Shown here one piece after another: positions 24,749-32,432 of a stretch of 36,772 bases of DNA; position 1 is the first letter of the stretch; each line of letters begins with the position of its first letter. This stretch comes from Merdimonas faecigallinarum. GTDB taxonomy: Bacteria > Bacillota > Clostridia > Lachnospirales > Lachnospiraceae. The translations under genes and the position numbers were made by a program. The DNA is taken from assembly GCA_019119285.1 (NCBI GenBank), contig DWXJ01000046.1:1-36772 (forward strand), written 5' to 3'. The notes under the pieces were generated by a model. That model was not told the DNA's origin and searched no databases. It worked only from the letters and a program-made list of their open reading frames with translations.

Positions 24749-25000
24749 TCATAAAGTCGGCTGCTTTTTTTCATGGATCTCCACCAGAATGATATCCGGG
24801 CCGATCTTTTTTACACAGCCAAAGGGGATCACATACTCTCCGCCGTCGCTGAAAAAACCGCAGAGCTTCCCGCCTCTTGGCACGATCAGGGCATCTATGC
24901 GGCCTGTGCATTCTTCGATGATCAGGTCCGCCACAAATCCAAGTCTCTTACAGTCGCATGCATTGATCACTTCTTTTTCTTCCAGCTCGCAAAGCCTCAT
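24749..25000 (-). CDS. YlmC/YmxH-family sporulation protein (PRC-barrel)
   Basis: An 83-residue PRC-barrel protein matching the YlmC/YmxH family, which is found in spore formers but has no known biochemical role. Motifs MRLCELEEKEVINACDCKRLGFV at the start and EYVIPFGCVKKIGPDIILVEI near the end are diagnostic. The frame extends to a TTG at 25024, but the ATG at 25000 starts the conserved sequence. Only 25 bases separate it from the arcC terminator, leaving no room for a separate promoter. Confidence 0.88.
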   Translation of the reverse strand: MRLCELEEKEVINACDCKRLGFVADLIIEECTGRIDALIVPRGGKLCGFFSDGGEYVIPFGCVKKIGPDIILVEIHEKKQPTL

Positions 25001-25025
25001 CCCGCTGCCGCCTTTCCGGCACAAA

Positions 25026-25063
25026 AAAGCCGCATATACTCTTGTTCCAGTATATGCGGCTTT
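25026..25063 (-). terminator. Terminator of arcC
   Basis: A fourteen-pair stem, AAAGCCGCATATAC and complement, with a ten-base loop, followed on the minus strand by a six-T run. It sits between arcC and ylmC, ending about 23 bases before the ylmC ATG. Confidence 0.9.
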
Positions 25064-25100
25064 CGCTTGTTCTGTTTCTGTCGCTTTTCCGGCCCGGTCT

Positions 25101-26033
25101 TTATCTGCGGATCCAGGTGCCGGTCTTTCCTTTCAGTGCGTCATTTAATTTATCAAAAGAAGTGATGAGAGCCTCTCTTCCCTCTCCTTTTTCAATAAAT
25201 TCTGTGGCAGCCCGGAACTTGGGCAGCATATTGTAGACGCCAAAATGTCCCTCTTCCATATACTGCTTCGCCTGCTCCAGTGTGATCTCGCCCAGTTCCT
25301 CTTCTTCCGGTCTTCCCATGTTCAGCTTTACTTTTTCTACGCTGGTCAGGATGATCAGAGTGTCCGCCTCTACCTCTTCTGCCAGCCTTCCAGCTGTCAG
25401 GTCTTTTTCGATCACGGCGCTGGCGCCTTTTAAATGATTATCCTGCTGCAGCACCGGGATGCCGCCTCCGCCGCAGGCGATCACCACCTGGTCTGCGTCC
25501 AGCAGGGCGCGGATAGCGTCAATCTCCACGATCTTGCCCGGATTCGGGGCAGACACGATACGCCGGAATCCTTTCCCCGGCTCTTCTACCACATAATTGC
25601 CCTTTTTACGCTCCAGATTTGCCTCTTCTGCATTCATATATCTTCCCAGCACTTTGGTGGGTGTGTAGAAGGCTTCGTCATACGGATCTACCACCACCTG
25701 TGTCAGGATCGTGCTGACCGTCCGGTAGACCCCCTCGTTGAGAAGCGCTTCCCTGATCGCGTTCTGCAGGTCATAGCCGATATAGCCCTGGCTCATGGCC
25801 GAGCAGACAGACATCGGCGCAGCAGTATAATCCTGATGCGCTTTTCCAAATTCATTCATCGCTGTATGGATCATGCCCACCTGGGGCGCGTTGCTGTGGG
25901 TGATGGCCGCCTGATATCCGGCAGCGATCATGTCAGCGATCACTTTCGCAGTTTTTTTAACTGCTTCTTTCTGCTCCGGCAGCGTGGTCCCCAGTGCGCG
26001 GTGTCCTAAAGCTACTACGACTCTTTTTTTCAT
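25101..26033 (-). CDS. arcC: Carbamate kinase
   Basis: Transfers phosphate from carbamoyl-phosphate to ADP, yielding ATP plus carbamate; the energy step of arginine or purine-derived carbamoyl-phosphate breakdown. It has 310 residues from the ATG at 26033. The family pattern is clear: VVVALGHRALG at the start, VVVDPYDEAF mid-protein, and VIACGGGGIPV near residue 210. No arcA or arcB lies nearby, so the carbamoyl-phosphate source is elsewhere. GAGG lies eight bases before the ATG; the frame continues to 26132 without a better start. An acylphosphatase that could compete for carbamoyl-phosphate is encoded 5 kb away. Confidence 0.94.
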   Translation of the reverse strand: MKKRVVVALGHRALGTTLPEQKEAVKKTAKVIADMIAAGYQAAITHSNAPQVGMIHTAMNEFGKAHQDYTAAPMSVCSAMSQGYIGYDLQNAIREALLNEGVYRTVSTILTQVVVDPYDEAFYTPTKVLGRYMNAEEANLERKKGNYVVEEPGKGFRRIVSAPNPGKIVEIDAIRALLDADQVVIACGGGGIPVLQQDNHLKGASAVIEKDLTAGRLAEEVEADTLIILTSVEKVKLNMGRPEEEELGEITLEQAKQYMEEGHFGVYNMLPKFRAATEFIEKGEGREALITSFDKLNDALKGKTGTWIRR

Positions 26034-26085
26034 ACTCGATACCTCATATTTTCTCATAGATTTTCCGAATGCTGTGATACTCCAA

Positions 26086-26114
26086 ATTATAGTCTGTATC
26101 CGCCCAAAAAGCAA
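26086..26114 (-). promoter_or_regulatory. Promoter of arcC
   Basis: Minus-strand TTGCTT (26109-26114) and perfect TATAAT (26086-26091) with a 17-base spacer, divergent from the PH-operon promoter. Confidence 0.72.
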
Positions 26115-26126
26115 CCTTCTTCTCTC

Positions 26127-26155
26127 TTGCATTTTTCTCTTCTAAACGATATAAT
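26127..26155 (+). promoter_or_regulatory. Promoter of the PH-domain operon
   Basis: Plus-strand TTGCAT (26127-26132) and perfect TATAAT (26150-26155) with a 17-base spacer, followed by AAAGGAGAA before the first ATG. Confidence 0.72.
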
Positions 26156-26191
26156 TGTACTAACCATTTAATACAAAGGAGAATTTCCCAT

Positions 26192-26683
26192 ATGAAATAT
26201 GAAAATCTGTCCGTCCAGGCGCTGAAATGCATGTATGTTTCCACTGCGCTGTCCAGCCTTCTGGCGCTGGCCGTGCTGGGGGCTGTCAATTATTTTTACC
26301 TGATCCCGGAAGACATTGTTCCCGGCAAACTGGCCTCCCTGATCCTGGCTGTCCTGATCTGCCTGAATCTTCTTTTCAGCCCCTGGTTCCGCTATCACCG
26401 CTACCGGTACAGCATCAACCAGGAGTGCATCGACATCCGGGAAGGCTATCTGTTTACCAGACGGGACATTGTCCCCATCGAACGGCTCCACAAGCTGCAG
26501 ACCGCCAAAGGCCCTCTGGACCAGATCTTTGGCGTTGCCAAAGTGATCGTAACTACCGCCGGCGGAGATGTCACCATCCGCTTTCTGGAGGAAAAACAGG
26601 CCGAGGAGATCGCCGACAGCCTGCGCCGCCGGATCAACCAGATTGTAACAGAACAGAGGAACGACTATGGAAACACCAATTAG
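26192..26683 (+). CDS. Bacterial PH-domain membrane protein (YdbS-like)
   Basis: A 163-residue protein with two hydrophobic helices (about 16-36 and 44-62) followed by a cytoplasmic bacterial PH (bPH2) domain, including the motif YRYSINQECIDIREGYLFTRRDIVPIERLHKLQ split over 72-105. Relatives YdbS/YdbT occur as adjacent genes in Bacillus, where they confer resistance to bacteriocin-like peptides; that role here is inferred. It overlaps the next gene by 17 bases. Confidence 0.88.
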   Translation: MKYENLSVQALKCMYVSTALSSLLALAVLGAVNYFYLIPEDIVPGKLASLILAVLICLNLLFSPWFRYHRYRYSINQECIDIREGYLFTRRDIVPIERLHKLQTAKGPLDQIFGVAKVIVTTAGGDVTIRFLEEKQAEEIADSLRRRINQIVTEQRNDYGNTN

Positions 26684-28220
26684 ATTTCGCAATCATATCT
26701 CGATCGTCGCCGAACGGATGGTCCGGGGACTGGTATTTTTAGGCGCCCTGCTGGCGGGAAATCTCTCCCAGAATCTTCCCGGCCTCCTTGAGGACGCAGG
26801 GCATATTTCCGAAAATCTCCCGGCCTTTGCCGCCGGTCTTGCAGGGATCTTTGTGCTCTTTTTGATCCTTGTGCTCTGGCAGGTCATGATCTGGTCAAAA
26901 ACCTATATCAGCATCTGCGAAAATACCCTGGTCATTGAACGCAACACCATGAACCGGATGAAATACACCATCGCCGCGTCCAGCATTTCCAATGTAAATA
27001 TGGAGCAGAATCTTTTTGAAATGCTGATCGGCACCAGCAAACTGAAACTGGACACCAACAGTCTGTCTACCGCAAATAAGACCGATGTGCAGATCTTGCT
27101 GAAAACCGCCCAGGCGGAAGCCCTGAAACAGCATCTGATGTCCATGATGCATCAGGATGCGCCGGCTCCTCAGCCGGAGGCGATAAAAGAGGCGGCCGCC
27201 ATGCCGGATGCCCCGGCGTCCTTTGATTCCCATGCTGATTTTGGAGATATCCTGGCGCACGGCTTCTTTTCCATTAGCCTGTTTTCCCTGCTGATCCTTG
27301 TCTTAAGTATCGCAGGCGCTGTGTTTTCCATCCGCGAAGCCATCTTCTCCGGCTCCACCGAAGGACTGGCCGGATTCCTGGTGTCTTTCCTGGTGATCTT
27401 CGGCCTCTTTGCCTCCTCCTTCTGGGATATTGCAAGAGGCTTCATCCAGTATTATAATTTCCGCGTCAGACGATTGGAAGACCGGCTGTACATCCAGTAC
27501 GGACTTCTTCGCAAAGTCAGCTACACCGTTCCGGTCGACAAGATCCAGGCTCTTAAGATCAACCAGACCTTATCCGCCAGGATCGGCGGCCGCTATATGG
27601 CAGAGATCATCAATATCGGCATGGGGGACGAGGAAAATGACCGCAATTCTTTTCTGGTCTTATACTGCAGAAAAGATACACTGTTAAAAAGGCTCTCCAG
27701 CCTTCTGCCGGAATTCGCAGATTCCCTGGAACTGGACGTCCAAAGACAGCCCTCCAGGGTCTGGGCCGTCTGGCTGATCCCCTTTGGCATCGCCGGACTG
27801 CTCCTTGGTTTTCTGTCCTGGAGCCTTTACTGGTTCCAGATCCTGACCGCCTTCTGGTGCATCGCCGCGCCGCTTCTTATGGCAGGAGGATGCCTCCTTT
27901 TGATGATCCTCCGGTATCTGACCTGCGGATGTGCTCTGAAAGAAGATTACGTCCTGGCGGTCAACGGATATCTGGGACGTCGCGTCACCATGGCAGCTTA
28001 CCATCAGATCCAGTATGTAGAACTAAAACAGAATCCGCTGGCCATGCTTTTGCATCTGCAGAAAGGACGCCTGCATCTGCTGGCCGGCGCCGGCAACCAG
28101 ATCCACGATCTGCCGTATTTCTCTTCGAAAAAAATCGACTTCTTCCGGAGAAGGCTCTTGCATTCAAAAGAGCAGCGGGGGTATACTAATCCTATCAACG
28201 AAAAAGGAGAACAAGCATGA
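26667..28220 (+). CDS. Large bacterial PH-domain membrane protein (YdbT-like)
   Basis: A 517-residue protein with three hydrophobic helix pairs (about 20-70, 195-255, 372-418), each followed by a bPH2 domain (about 75-150, 265-345, 425-500). The typical strand pattern recurs as FRVRRLEDRLYIQYGLLRKVSYTVPVDKIQAL in the middle domain. It begins inside the end of the first PH gene and its stop overlaps the start of the nucleotidyltransferase gene by 4 bases, so all three are translationally coupled. Likely membrane-stress or peptide-resistance partner of the first protein; function is inferred. Confidence 0.88.
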   Translation: METPIRFRNHISIVAERMVRGLVFLGALLAGNLSQNLPGLLEDAGHISENLPAFAAGLAGIFVLFLILVLWQVMIWSKTYISICENTLVIERNTMNRMKYTIAASSISNVNMEQNLFEMLIGTSKLKLDTNSLSTANKTDVQILLKTAQAEALKQHLMSMMHQDAPAPQPEAIKEAAAMPDAPASFDSHADFGDILAHGFFSISLFSLLILVLSIAGAVFSIREAIFSGSTEGLAGFLVSFLVIFGLFASSFWDIARGFIQYYNFRVRRLEDRLYIQYGLLRKVSYTVPVDKIQALKINQTLSARIGGRYMAEIINIGMGDEENDRNSFLVLYCRKDTLLKRLSSLLPEFADSLELDVQRQPSRVWAVWLIPFGIAGLLLGFLSWSLYWFQILTAFWCIAAPLLMAGGCLLLMILRYLTCGCALKEDYVLAVNGYLGRRVTMAAYHQIQYVELKQNPLAMLLHLQKGRLHLLAGAGNQIHDLPYFSSKKIDFFRRRLLHSKEQRGYTNPINEKGEQA

Positions 28221-28804
28221 TCGACATCGGTGTTGTACACGGAAGATTTCAACCACTTCATTTGAAACATATGGAATATATTCTGGCCGCAAAGATGCGC
28301 TGCCGGAAATTATATATCGGGATCACCAATCCGGATAATCTGCATACCAGGGAATCGGTTCATGATATCCGGCGTTCGGAGCGCTCCGCCAATCCGCTCA
28401 CTTATTTTGAGCGGTACGAGATGATCCGGGGCGCCATGGCAGAATTCCGCGTGCCGGAATCAGAATATGACATTCTGCCCTTCCCGATCAACTGCCCGGA
28501 ATACATTCTCCAGTATGTGCCAAAGGACGCTGTCTATTTTATGGGACTCTGTGATGAATGGGATGAAGAGAAATACAAGATATTGAAGGATCTGGGGCTG
28601 AACATTGAAGTGCTCTGGCGCAAGACGTTAGCTGAAAAAGGTGTGACCGCCTCCTGGATCCGAAGCTGCATCGCCACGGATCAGGAGTGGACACACCTGG
28701 TTCCCAAAAGTGTTTCCGCCTATCTGACCTCCCATGAACTGGACAAACGCATCAAACGTCTGGAACAGATGCGGATGGCGGAAAAGGACGCAAGCCTTTT
28801 ATAG
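28217..28804 (+). CDS. NadM-like nicotinamide-nucleotide adenylyltransferase family protein
   Basis: A 195-residue Rossmann nucleotidyltransferase. The N-terminus GVVHGRFQPLHLKHMEYI carries the HxxH (HLKH) nucleotide-binding motif of the archaeal-type NadM family. Near 143-150 the expected ISxxxxR motif appears as TASWIRS, a divergent form, so the substrate could be NMN or another nucleotide. A basic helical tail ends the protein. It overlaps the YdbT-like gene (ATGA) and its last six bases overlap the convergent dapB. Its role beside PH proteins is unexplained. Confidence 0.75.
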   Translation: MIDIGVVHGRFQPLHLKHMEYILAAKMRCRKLYIGITNPDNLHTRESVHDIRRSERSANPLTYFERYEMIRGAMAEFRVPESEYDILPFPINCPEYILQYVPKDAVYFMGLCDEWDEEKYKILKDLGLNIEVLWRKTLAEKGVTASWIRSCIATDQEWTHLVPKSVSAYLTSHELDKRIKRLEQMRMAEKDASLL

Positions 28805-29596
28805 GCCAAGCACGTCCTGGATCGTATAGAATCCTGCCGGTTTGCCTGCAAGATAGGCCGCGCAGTCGCAGGCGCCTCTTGCAAAGCATTCCCAGTTATA
28901 CGAATGATGGGTGATCTCCAGCCGCTCTCCCATGCCGCCAAAGAAAACGGTGTGGCTGCTGGGGATATTGCCCGCCCGCAAAGAGTGGTATCCAATCGTT
29001 CCCGGAACCCTCGGAGAAGCGCCTTCTCTTCCATAAACAGCAATATCGGAGAGTTCCTTTCCCATCGCATGGGCCATGATCTCTCCCATTTCTTTTGACG
29101 TGCCGCTTGGCGCGTCTTTTTTCCACTGGTCATGCATTTCCAGGATTTCTACATCTACATCATCCTTTAAGATATTCACCACCATTTCCAGCAGTTTGTT
29201 CATAACATTTACCATTTTGGAAGTGTTTGCCGCATACAGCATAGGGATCTTCTCTGACGCCTCGCGGAACCGGTTCATTTCCTCCGGGCCAAAGCCTGTC
29301 GTGCCGCACACCAGCGCCTTGCCGTGAGCCACAGCCAGGTCAAGCACCTCCATGGCCACCTCTTTTGTAGAAAAATCAATGATCACATCACAGTCGTCGA
29401 TCACGGACGCCAGGTCGTCTGTCACCGGAACCCCCAGTTCCCGGCCGACCATAGCCGCCGTTCCAAGATCCGTGCCGATATAGTCTCTTCCCTTCGGAGC
29501 CACGCCTGCCACAAGTTCCATATCTTCTCTCTGCGCGGCCACCTGCGTGATCAGTTTTCCCATCTTGCCTCTCGGGCCCATAACGATTACTTTCAT
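28799..29596 (-). CDS. dapB: 4-hydroxy-tetrahydrodipicolinate reductase
   Basis: Reduces hydroxy-tetrahydrodipicolinate with NAD(P)H in the lysine and diaminopimelate pathway. It has 265 residues from the ATG at 29596. The cofactor motif GPRGKMG is at 7-13 and CGTTGF near 97. The substrate motif reads EMHDQWKKDAPSGT, so the E. coli pair His159-His160 corresponds to His155-Asp156, with the essential Lys at 159 kept. AAAGGA lies nine bases before the ATG. It converges on the NadM-like gene with a six-base overlap and has no other dap genes near it. Confidence 0.94.
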   Translation of the reverse strand: MKVIVMGPRGKMGKLITQVAAQREDMELVAGVAPKGRDYIGTDLGTAAMVGRELGVPVTDDLASVIDDCDVIIDFSTKEVAMEVLDLAVAHGKALVCGTTGFGPEEMNRFREASEKIPMLYAANTSKMVNVMNKLLEMVVNILKDDVDVEILEMHDQWKKDAPSGTSKEMGEIMAHAMGKELSDIAVYGREGASPRVPGTIGYHSLRAGNIPSSHTVFFGGMGERLEITHHSYNWECFARGACDCAAYLAGKPAGFYTIQDVLGL

Positions 29597-29643
29597 ATGC
29601 TTTGTTCCTTTCTCTATGATCATTCATAGCTATCTCTTTTTTT

Positions 29644-29652
29644 ATTGTAGCA
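29644..29652 (-). promoter_or_regulatory. Extended -10 element of dapB
   Basis: TGC followed by TACAAT on the minus strand, about 48 bases upstream of the dapB ATG. The -35 is poor, consistent with an extended -10 promoter. Confidence 0.4.
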
Positions 29653-29730
29653 TAAATCACCGGAAAACTGGATAAAATAAAAAGGAAATCATACTCTTTC
29701 TGCTTATGGGAAATTTATGTAAAAAAAGAC

Positions 29731-29760
29731 TTGCAATATACGACACGTTTCGAGTATAAT
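29731..29760 (+). promoter_or_regulatory. Promoter of tRNA-Pro
   Basis: TTGCAA (29731-29736) and perfect TATAAT (29755-29760) with an 18-base spacer, 12 bases before the tRNA. Confidence 0.78.
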
Positions 29761-29772
29761 AGACTTTGTTAT

Positions 29773-29847
29773 CGGGGTATGGCTCAGTTTGGTTAGAGCG
29801 CACGGCTGGGGGCCGTGAGGTCGCAGGTTCGAATCCTGTTACCCCGA
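29773..29847 (+). tRNA. tRNA-Pro (anticodon GGG)
   Basis: A complete 75-base cloverleaf. Acceptor stem CGGGGTA/TACCCCG with A73, anticodon stem CACGG/CCGTG around loop CTGGGGG giving anticodon GGG, and T-arm GGTTCGAATCC. CCA is not encoded. A run of T residues follows at once and may end transcription. Confidence 0.95.
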
Positions 29848-29864
29848 TTTTTTCATGCCCATAA

Positions 29865-29910
29865 TCAAATGGGGACGGGGGATTTTCGAAAATCCCCCGT
29901 CCCCATTTGA
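29865..29910. repeat. Palindromic repeat, copy 5
   Basis: A perfect 46-base palindrome, the longest copy, with private outer arms TCAAAT/ATTTGA and centre TTCGAA. It lies in the short gap between two convergent tRNA genes. Confidence 0.95.
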
Positions 29911-29928
29911 AATATTGCACAAAAAAAG

Positions 29929-30001
29929 TGGAGTATACGGGACTTGAACCCGTGGCCTCCACACTGCCAGTGTGGCGCGCTCCCAACTGCGCTAATACCC
30001 C
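29929..30001 (-). tRNA. tRNA-Ala (anticodon GGC)
   Basis: A complete 73-base cloverleaf on the minus strand. Acceptor stem GGGGTAT/ATACTCC includes the G3-U70 pair that defines alanine tRNAs, the anticodon loop CTGGCAG gives GGC, and the discriminator is A73. CCA is not encoded; a T run follows. Confidence 0.95.
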
Positions 30002-30009
30002 ATGAGAGG

Positions 30010-30037
30010 AGTATAGCACATCCGGAGCGAAAATCAA
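30010..30037 (-). promoter_or_regulatory. Promoter of tRNA-Ala
   Basis: Minus-strand TTGATT (30032-30037) and TATACT (30010-30015) with a 16-base spacer and an extended TGC. It begins right after the trxA stop, so the tRNA has its own promoter even though it follows trxA. Confidence 0.65.
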
Positions 30038-30041
30038 AGAA

Positions 30042-30350
30042 TTATTTTAACAAATCCAAAAGCTCATCTTTGGGTTTATATCCCATATCCCGCTTTACCA
30101 CTTCTCCGTCCCGGAAAACCAGGAAGGTGGGAATGGACATTACCTTGTACTGTCTGGCCAGTTCCGGCTGCTGATCTACATCTACTTTGCAGATCTTCAC
30201 ACCTTCTGCTTCTTCTGCAAGTTCTTCCACAATGGGGCCCACCATCTGGCAGGGACCACACCAGGTCGCCCAGAAATCTACAAATACCGGAATATCAGAT
30301 TCCAGTACCTCCTTTTGAAAGTTTTCTTTGGTTAAATGTACTACTGCCAT
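30042..30350 (-). CDS. trxA: Thioredoxin
   Basis: A general cytoplasmic disulfide reductant. It has 102 residues from the ATG at 30350. The active site WCGPC has Cys at 31 and 34, with VDVDQQPELARQYKVMSIPTFLVF carrying the cis-Pro. It has no signal peptide. AAAGGAG precedes the ATG by nine bases; in-frame residues to 30374 lack support. It lies 57 bases downstream of the EcsC-family gene. Confidence 0.96.
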   Translation of the reverse strand: MAVVHLTKENFQKEVLESDIPVFVDFWATWCGPCQMVGPIVEELAEEAEGVKICKVDVDQQPELARQYKVMSIPTFLVFRDGEVVKRDMGYKPKDELLDLLK

Positions 30351-30407
30351 CGCTCTTTTCTCCTTTCTGCACAATATGCGACTTTGTAACTTGGTTGTCT
30401 GTGATTT

Positions 30408-31220
30408 CTATCTGCCTTCCGGCAGCCTGGTTCTTAAGAACCGTCGTTTGTATTTTAATTCTGCATAATCTGTGATCTTCTTCAGGTAAATCGTGTTAGA
30501 GATGCCTCCGGCAACGCCAGCCACCGGGATTCCCTGCAAAAATTTCATGTACAGGAGCGCTTCCGACAATGCATCTGCGGTCCGGCGCCTTTGTTCCTGC
30601 TGCTTTCCGGCTGTTTCTTTCTCGCCCATATGGCTGCCTCTCGCCTGGCTGTCTATCCACCCGTTCAAAAGTGCATTTCCCTGCTCCAGCTCCGCTCCTT
30701 TCCGCAGCGCGGTCTCAATGATCTTCAGGATAAACCACTGTTCTTCTTCGCTCTCATATGTAAAACCGTATGTCAGGGCAATCTCGTACACACTTTTTAA
30801 AATAACGGCTGTAAAAAGCGGGATATCCGGAATGCCAACGCCCAGCAGGCCAAGTCCCACTCCCTCCACGCCGGAAATAGCCAGATTCTTCGCCCTGGCG
30901 GCCTGTGACTGCCTGCCGAACGCCTTCACAGTCTTACGGTTTGCCTTTAACCCGGCTGCATATTCACGGACCTGATAATCCATTTTCTGCTGCTCTTTGT
31001 TAAAGGTCTTTTCAATGATCCCGGTTCCCTTTTCAAACACCAGATCAAAAGCCTTGACAAAAGCCGCATTTAAGGTATCTTCCAGCTTTTCCGGAATCTT
31101 TTCTTCCAATTTCTGCCGAAGGGCCGAAGGTTTTTTCTCTTCCCGCTGGCGCTCCAGATAACGGAGTTCTTTTTTCTCCAGTATCATCCATTCTTTTTCC
31201 CACCGGTTCTGACGCAACAT
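30408..31220 (-). CDS. EcsC-family protein
   Basis: A 270-residue protein of the EcsC family, whose function is not established (named after the third gene of the Bacillus ecs ABC locus). It starts with a charged coiled region (1-60), followed by a glycine-rich hydrophobic stretch VEGVGLGLLGVGIPDIPLFTAVILKSV near 120-145 and a second, GIPVAGVAGGISNTIYLKKI, near 230. These look membrane-associated. AGGAGG lies eight bases before the ATG at 31220. It follows the double-Nudix gene by 15 bases. Confidence 0.82.
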   Translation of the reverse strand: MLRQNRWEKEWMILEKKELRYLERQREEKKPSALRQKLEEKIPEKLEDTLNAAFVKAFDLVFEKGTGIIEKTFNKEQQKMDYQVREYAAGLKANRKTVKAFGRQSQAARAKNLAISGVEGVGLGLLGVGIPDIPLFTAVILKSVYEIALTYGFTYESEEEQWFILKIIETALRKGAELEQGNALLNGWIDSQARGSHMGEKETAGKQQEQRRRTADALSEALLYMKFLQGIPVAGVAGGISNTIYLKKITDYAELKYKRRFLRTRLPEGR

Positions 31221-31235
31221 AAGGACCGCCTCCTG

Positions 31236-32291
31236 CTATTCTCCCTTTTTTCGTCCGTTTTCCTGCCCGCTGCTCTGCTTCTCCAGGGCTTCCCCAACCA
31301 TCCGGAACTCGTCCAGATAAATGCAGTTGGCAAGGGTTCCTGCCTCCACCTGCTGCCGGCACTCCTCATAATCCATCCACAGGACAGACTCCACCTCTTC
31401 TTCCTGCAGCGTCAGGTCTGCGACGTCTACCGGCCCGGTGTAAAGATATACATAACTTAATTCATTGTCCCGGAACATCCGCCCGTAAAATTCCGCCTCA
31501 AAGGCACCACGGTGAACGCCGATAAATGTCAGCTCCTCCGGGCGCACCCGAAGTCCCAGTTCTTCTTCCATCTCCCGCACCGCCGCAGGCAACGGCTCAT
31601 CTCCAGCTTCTATATGTCCTGCCGATGAGATGTCATAACAGCCGGGGTTGGAATCCTTGCAGGCGCTTCTTTTCTGCAGCAGCACATCGTACCCGCCTGC
31701 TTCATTCGGGCGGACGATCCACATATGCACTGTTCCGTGAAGACTTCCCTCCCGGTGCGCCACGCCCCGTTCTCTTACGATCCCGCTTTTGCTGCCATCC
31801 GGGTTCAGGATATCAAAAAGCTCCATGGGCTGTCCGTCAAGCGCCGCAGACACCAGACGGTCGTGCCCGTCATAGACCAGCTTCAAAGAGAAGAAATCCT
31901 CCCGTTCGTCCAGCAGCCGGAAAAAGATCTTGTCCCCTTCCCAGATGTTCAGCTTCCAGACCTCGTCAATATCCACCCATTCCAGTTCTCCTTCATCACA
32001 GGGAATAGGCGTTCCTTCAAAGCCGTCCGCCGTAAAGAGCGACATATATTCCGTCACGCCGTTTCCGGAAACAAAGGTGACGATTCCCCGGTACCGGTAA
32101 GAGGTCAGCGTATAACCGGTCTCCTCCTTCACTTCCCGCAGGACACATTCCTCCGGGCTTTCGTCCGCCTCAAAGTGTCCGCCGACGCCGATCCATTTGT
32201 CTTTATTGACGTCCTGCTTCTTCACCGTCCGGTGAAGCATCAGATATTTCCCGTCCTTTTCGATATAACACAGCGTGCTTAGTCCTGTCAT
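31236..32291 (-). CDS. Double-Nudix hydrolase fusion
   Basis: Two complete Nudix domains in one 351-residue chain. The first (1-140) has a canonical Nudix box at 38-60, GHFEADE then REVKEETGY, and resembles MutT/8-oxo-dGTP diphosphatases. The second (about 155-330) has a box at 225-247, GHIEAGD then REMEEELGL, with Asp231 where the first Glu is expected; its surroundings (LFDILNPDGSKSG, then GSLHGTVHMWIV) resemble the YfcD/isopentenyl-diphosphate-isomerase-like branch. Substrates may differ for the two halves. It precedes the EcsC gene and trxA, likely one transcript. Confidence 0.9.
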   Translation of the reverse strand: MTGLSTLCYIEKDGKYLMLHRTVKKQDVNKDKWIGVGGHFEADESPEECVLREVKEETGYTLTSYRYRGIVTFVSGNGVTEYMSLFTADGFEGTPIPCDEGELEWVDIDEVWKLNIWEGDKIFFRLLDEREDFFSLKLVYDGHDRLVSAALDGQPMELFDILNPDGSKSGIVRERGVAHREGSLHGTVHMWIVRPNEAGGYDVLLQKRSACKDSNPGCYDISSAGHIEAGDEPLPAAVREMEEELGLRVRPEELTFIGVHRGAFEAEFYGRMFRDNELSYVYLYTGPVDVADLTLQEEEVESVLWMDYEECRQQVEAGTLANCIYLDEFRMVGEALEKQSSGQENGRKKGE

Positions 32292-32432
32292 TTTGCTTCG
32301 CCTTCCTCTCCTGTCTCCATTACCATACTACTTCATTTCCCGGTGTGGCACAACTTAAAAATCTATTAAAAATTCCGGTTCCCGTCCTCTCCTTTTCTGT
32401 GTTATACTTGGAGAAATGTCAGGAGGATATCT

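Noticed and set aside
29597..29700. Lysine riboswitch or T-box upstream of dapB
   Set aside because: The leader is only about 50 bases with no extended pairing; too short for either element.
29657..30037. Open frame containing AQLGARHTGSVEATGSSPV
   Set aside because: This peptide is the translation of tRNA sequence, here tRNA-Ala plus palindrome copy 5; a classic false gene. The same applies to the plus-strand frame at 29944-30174.
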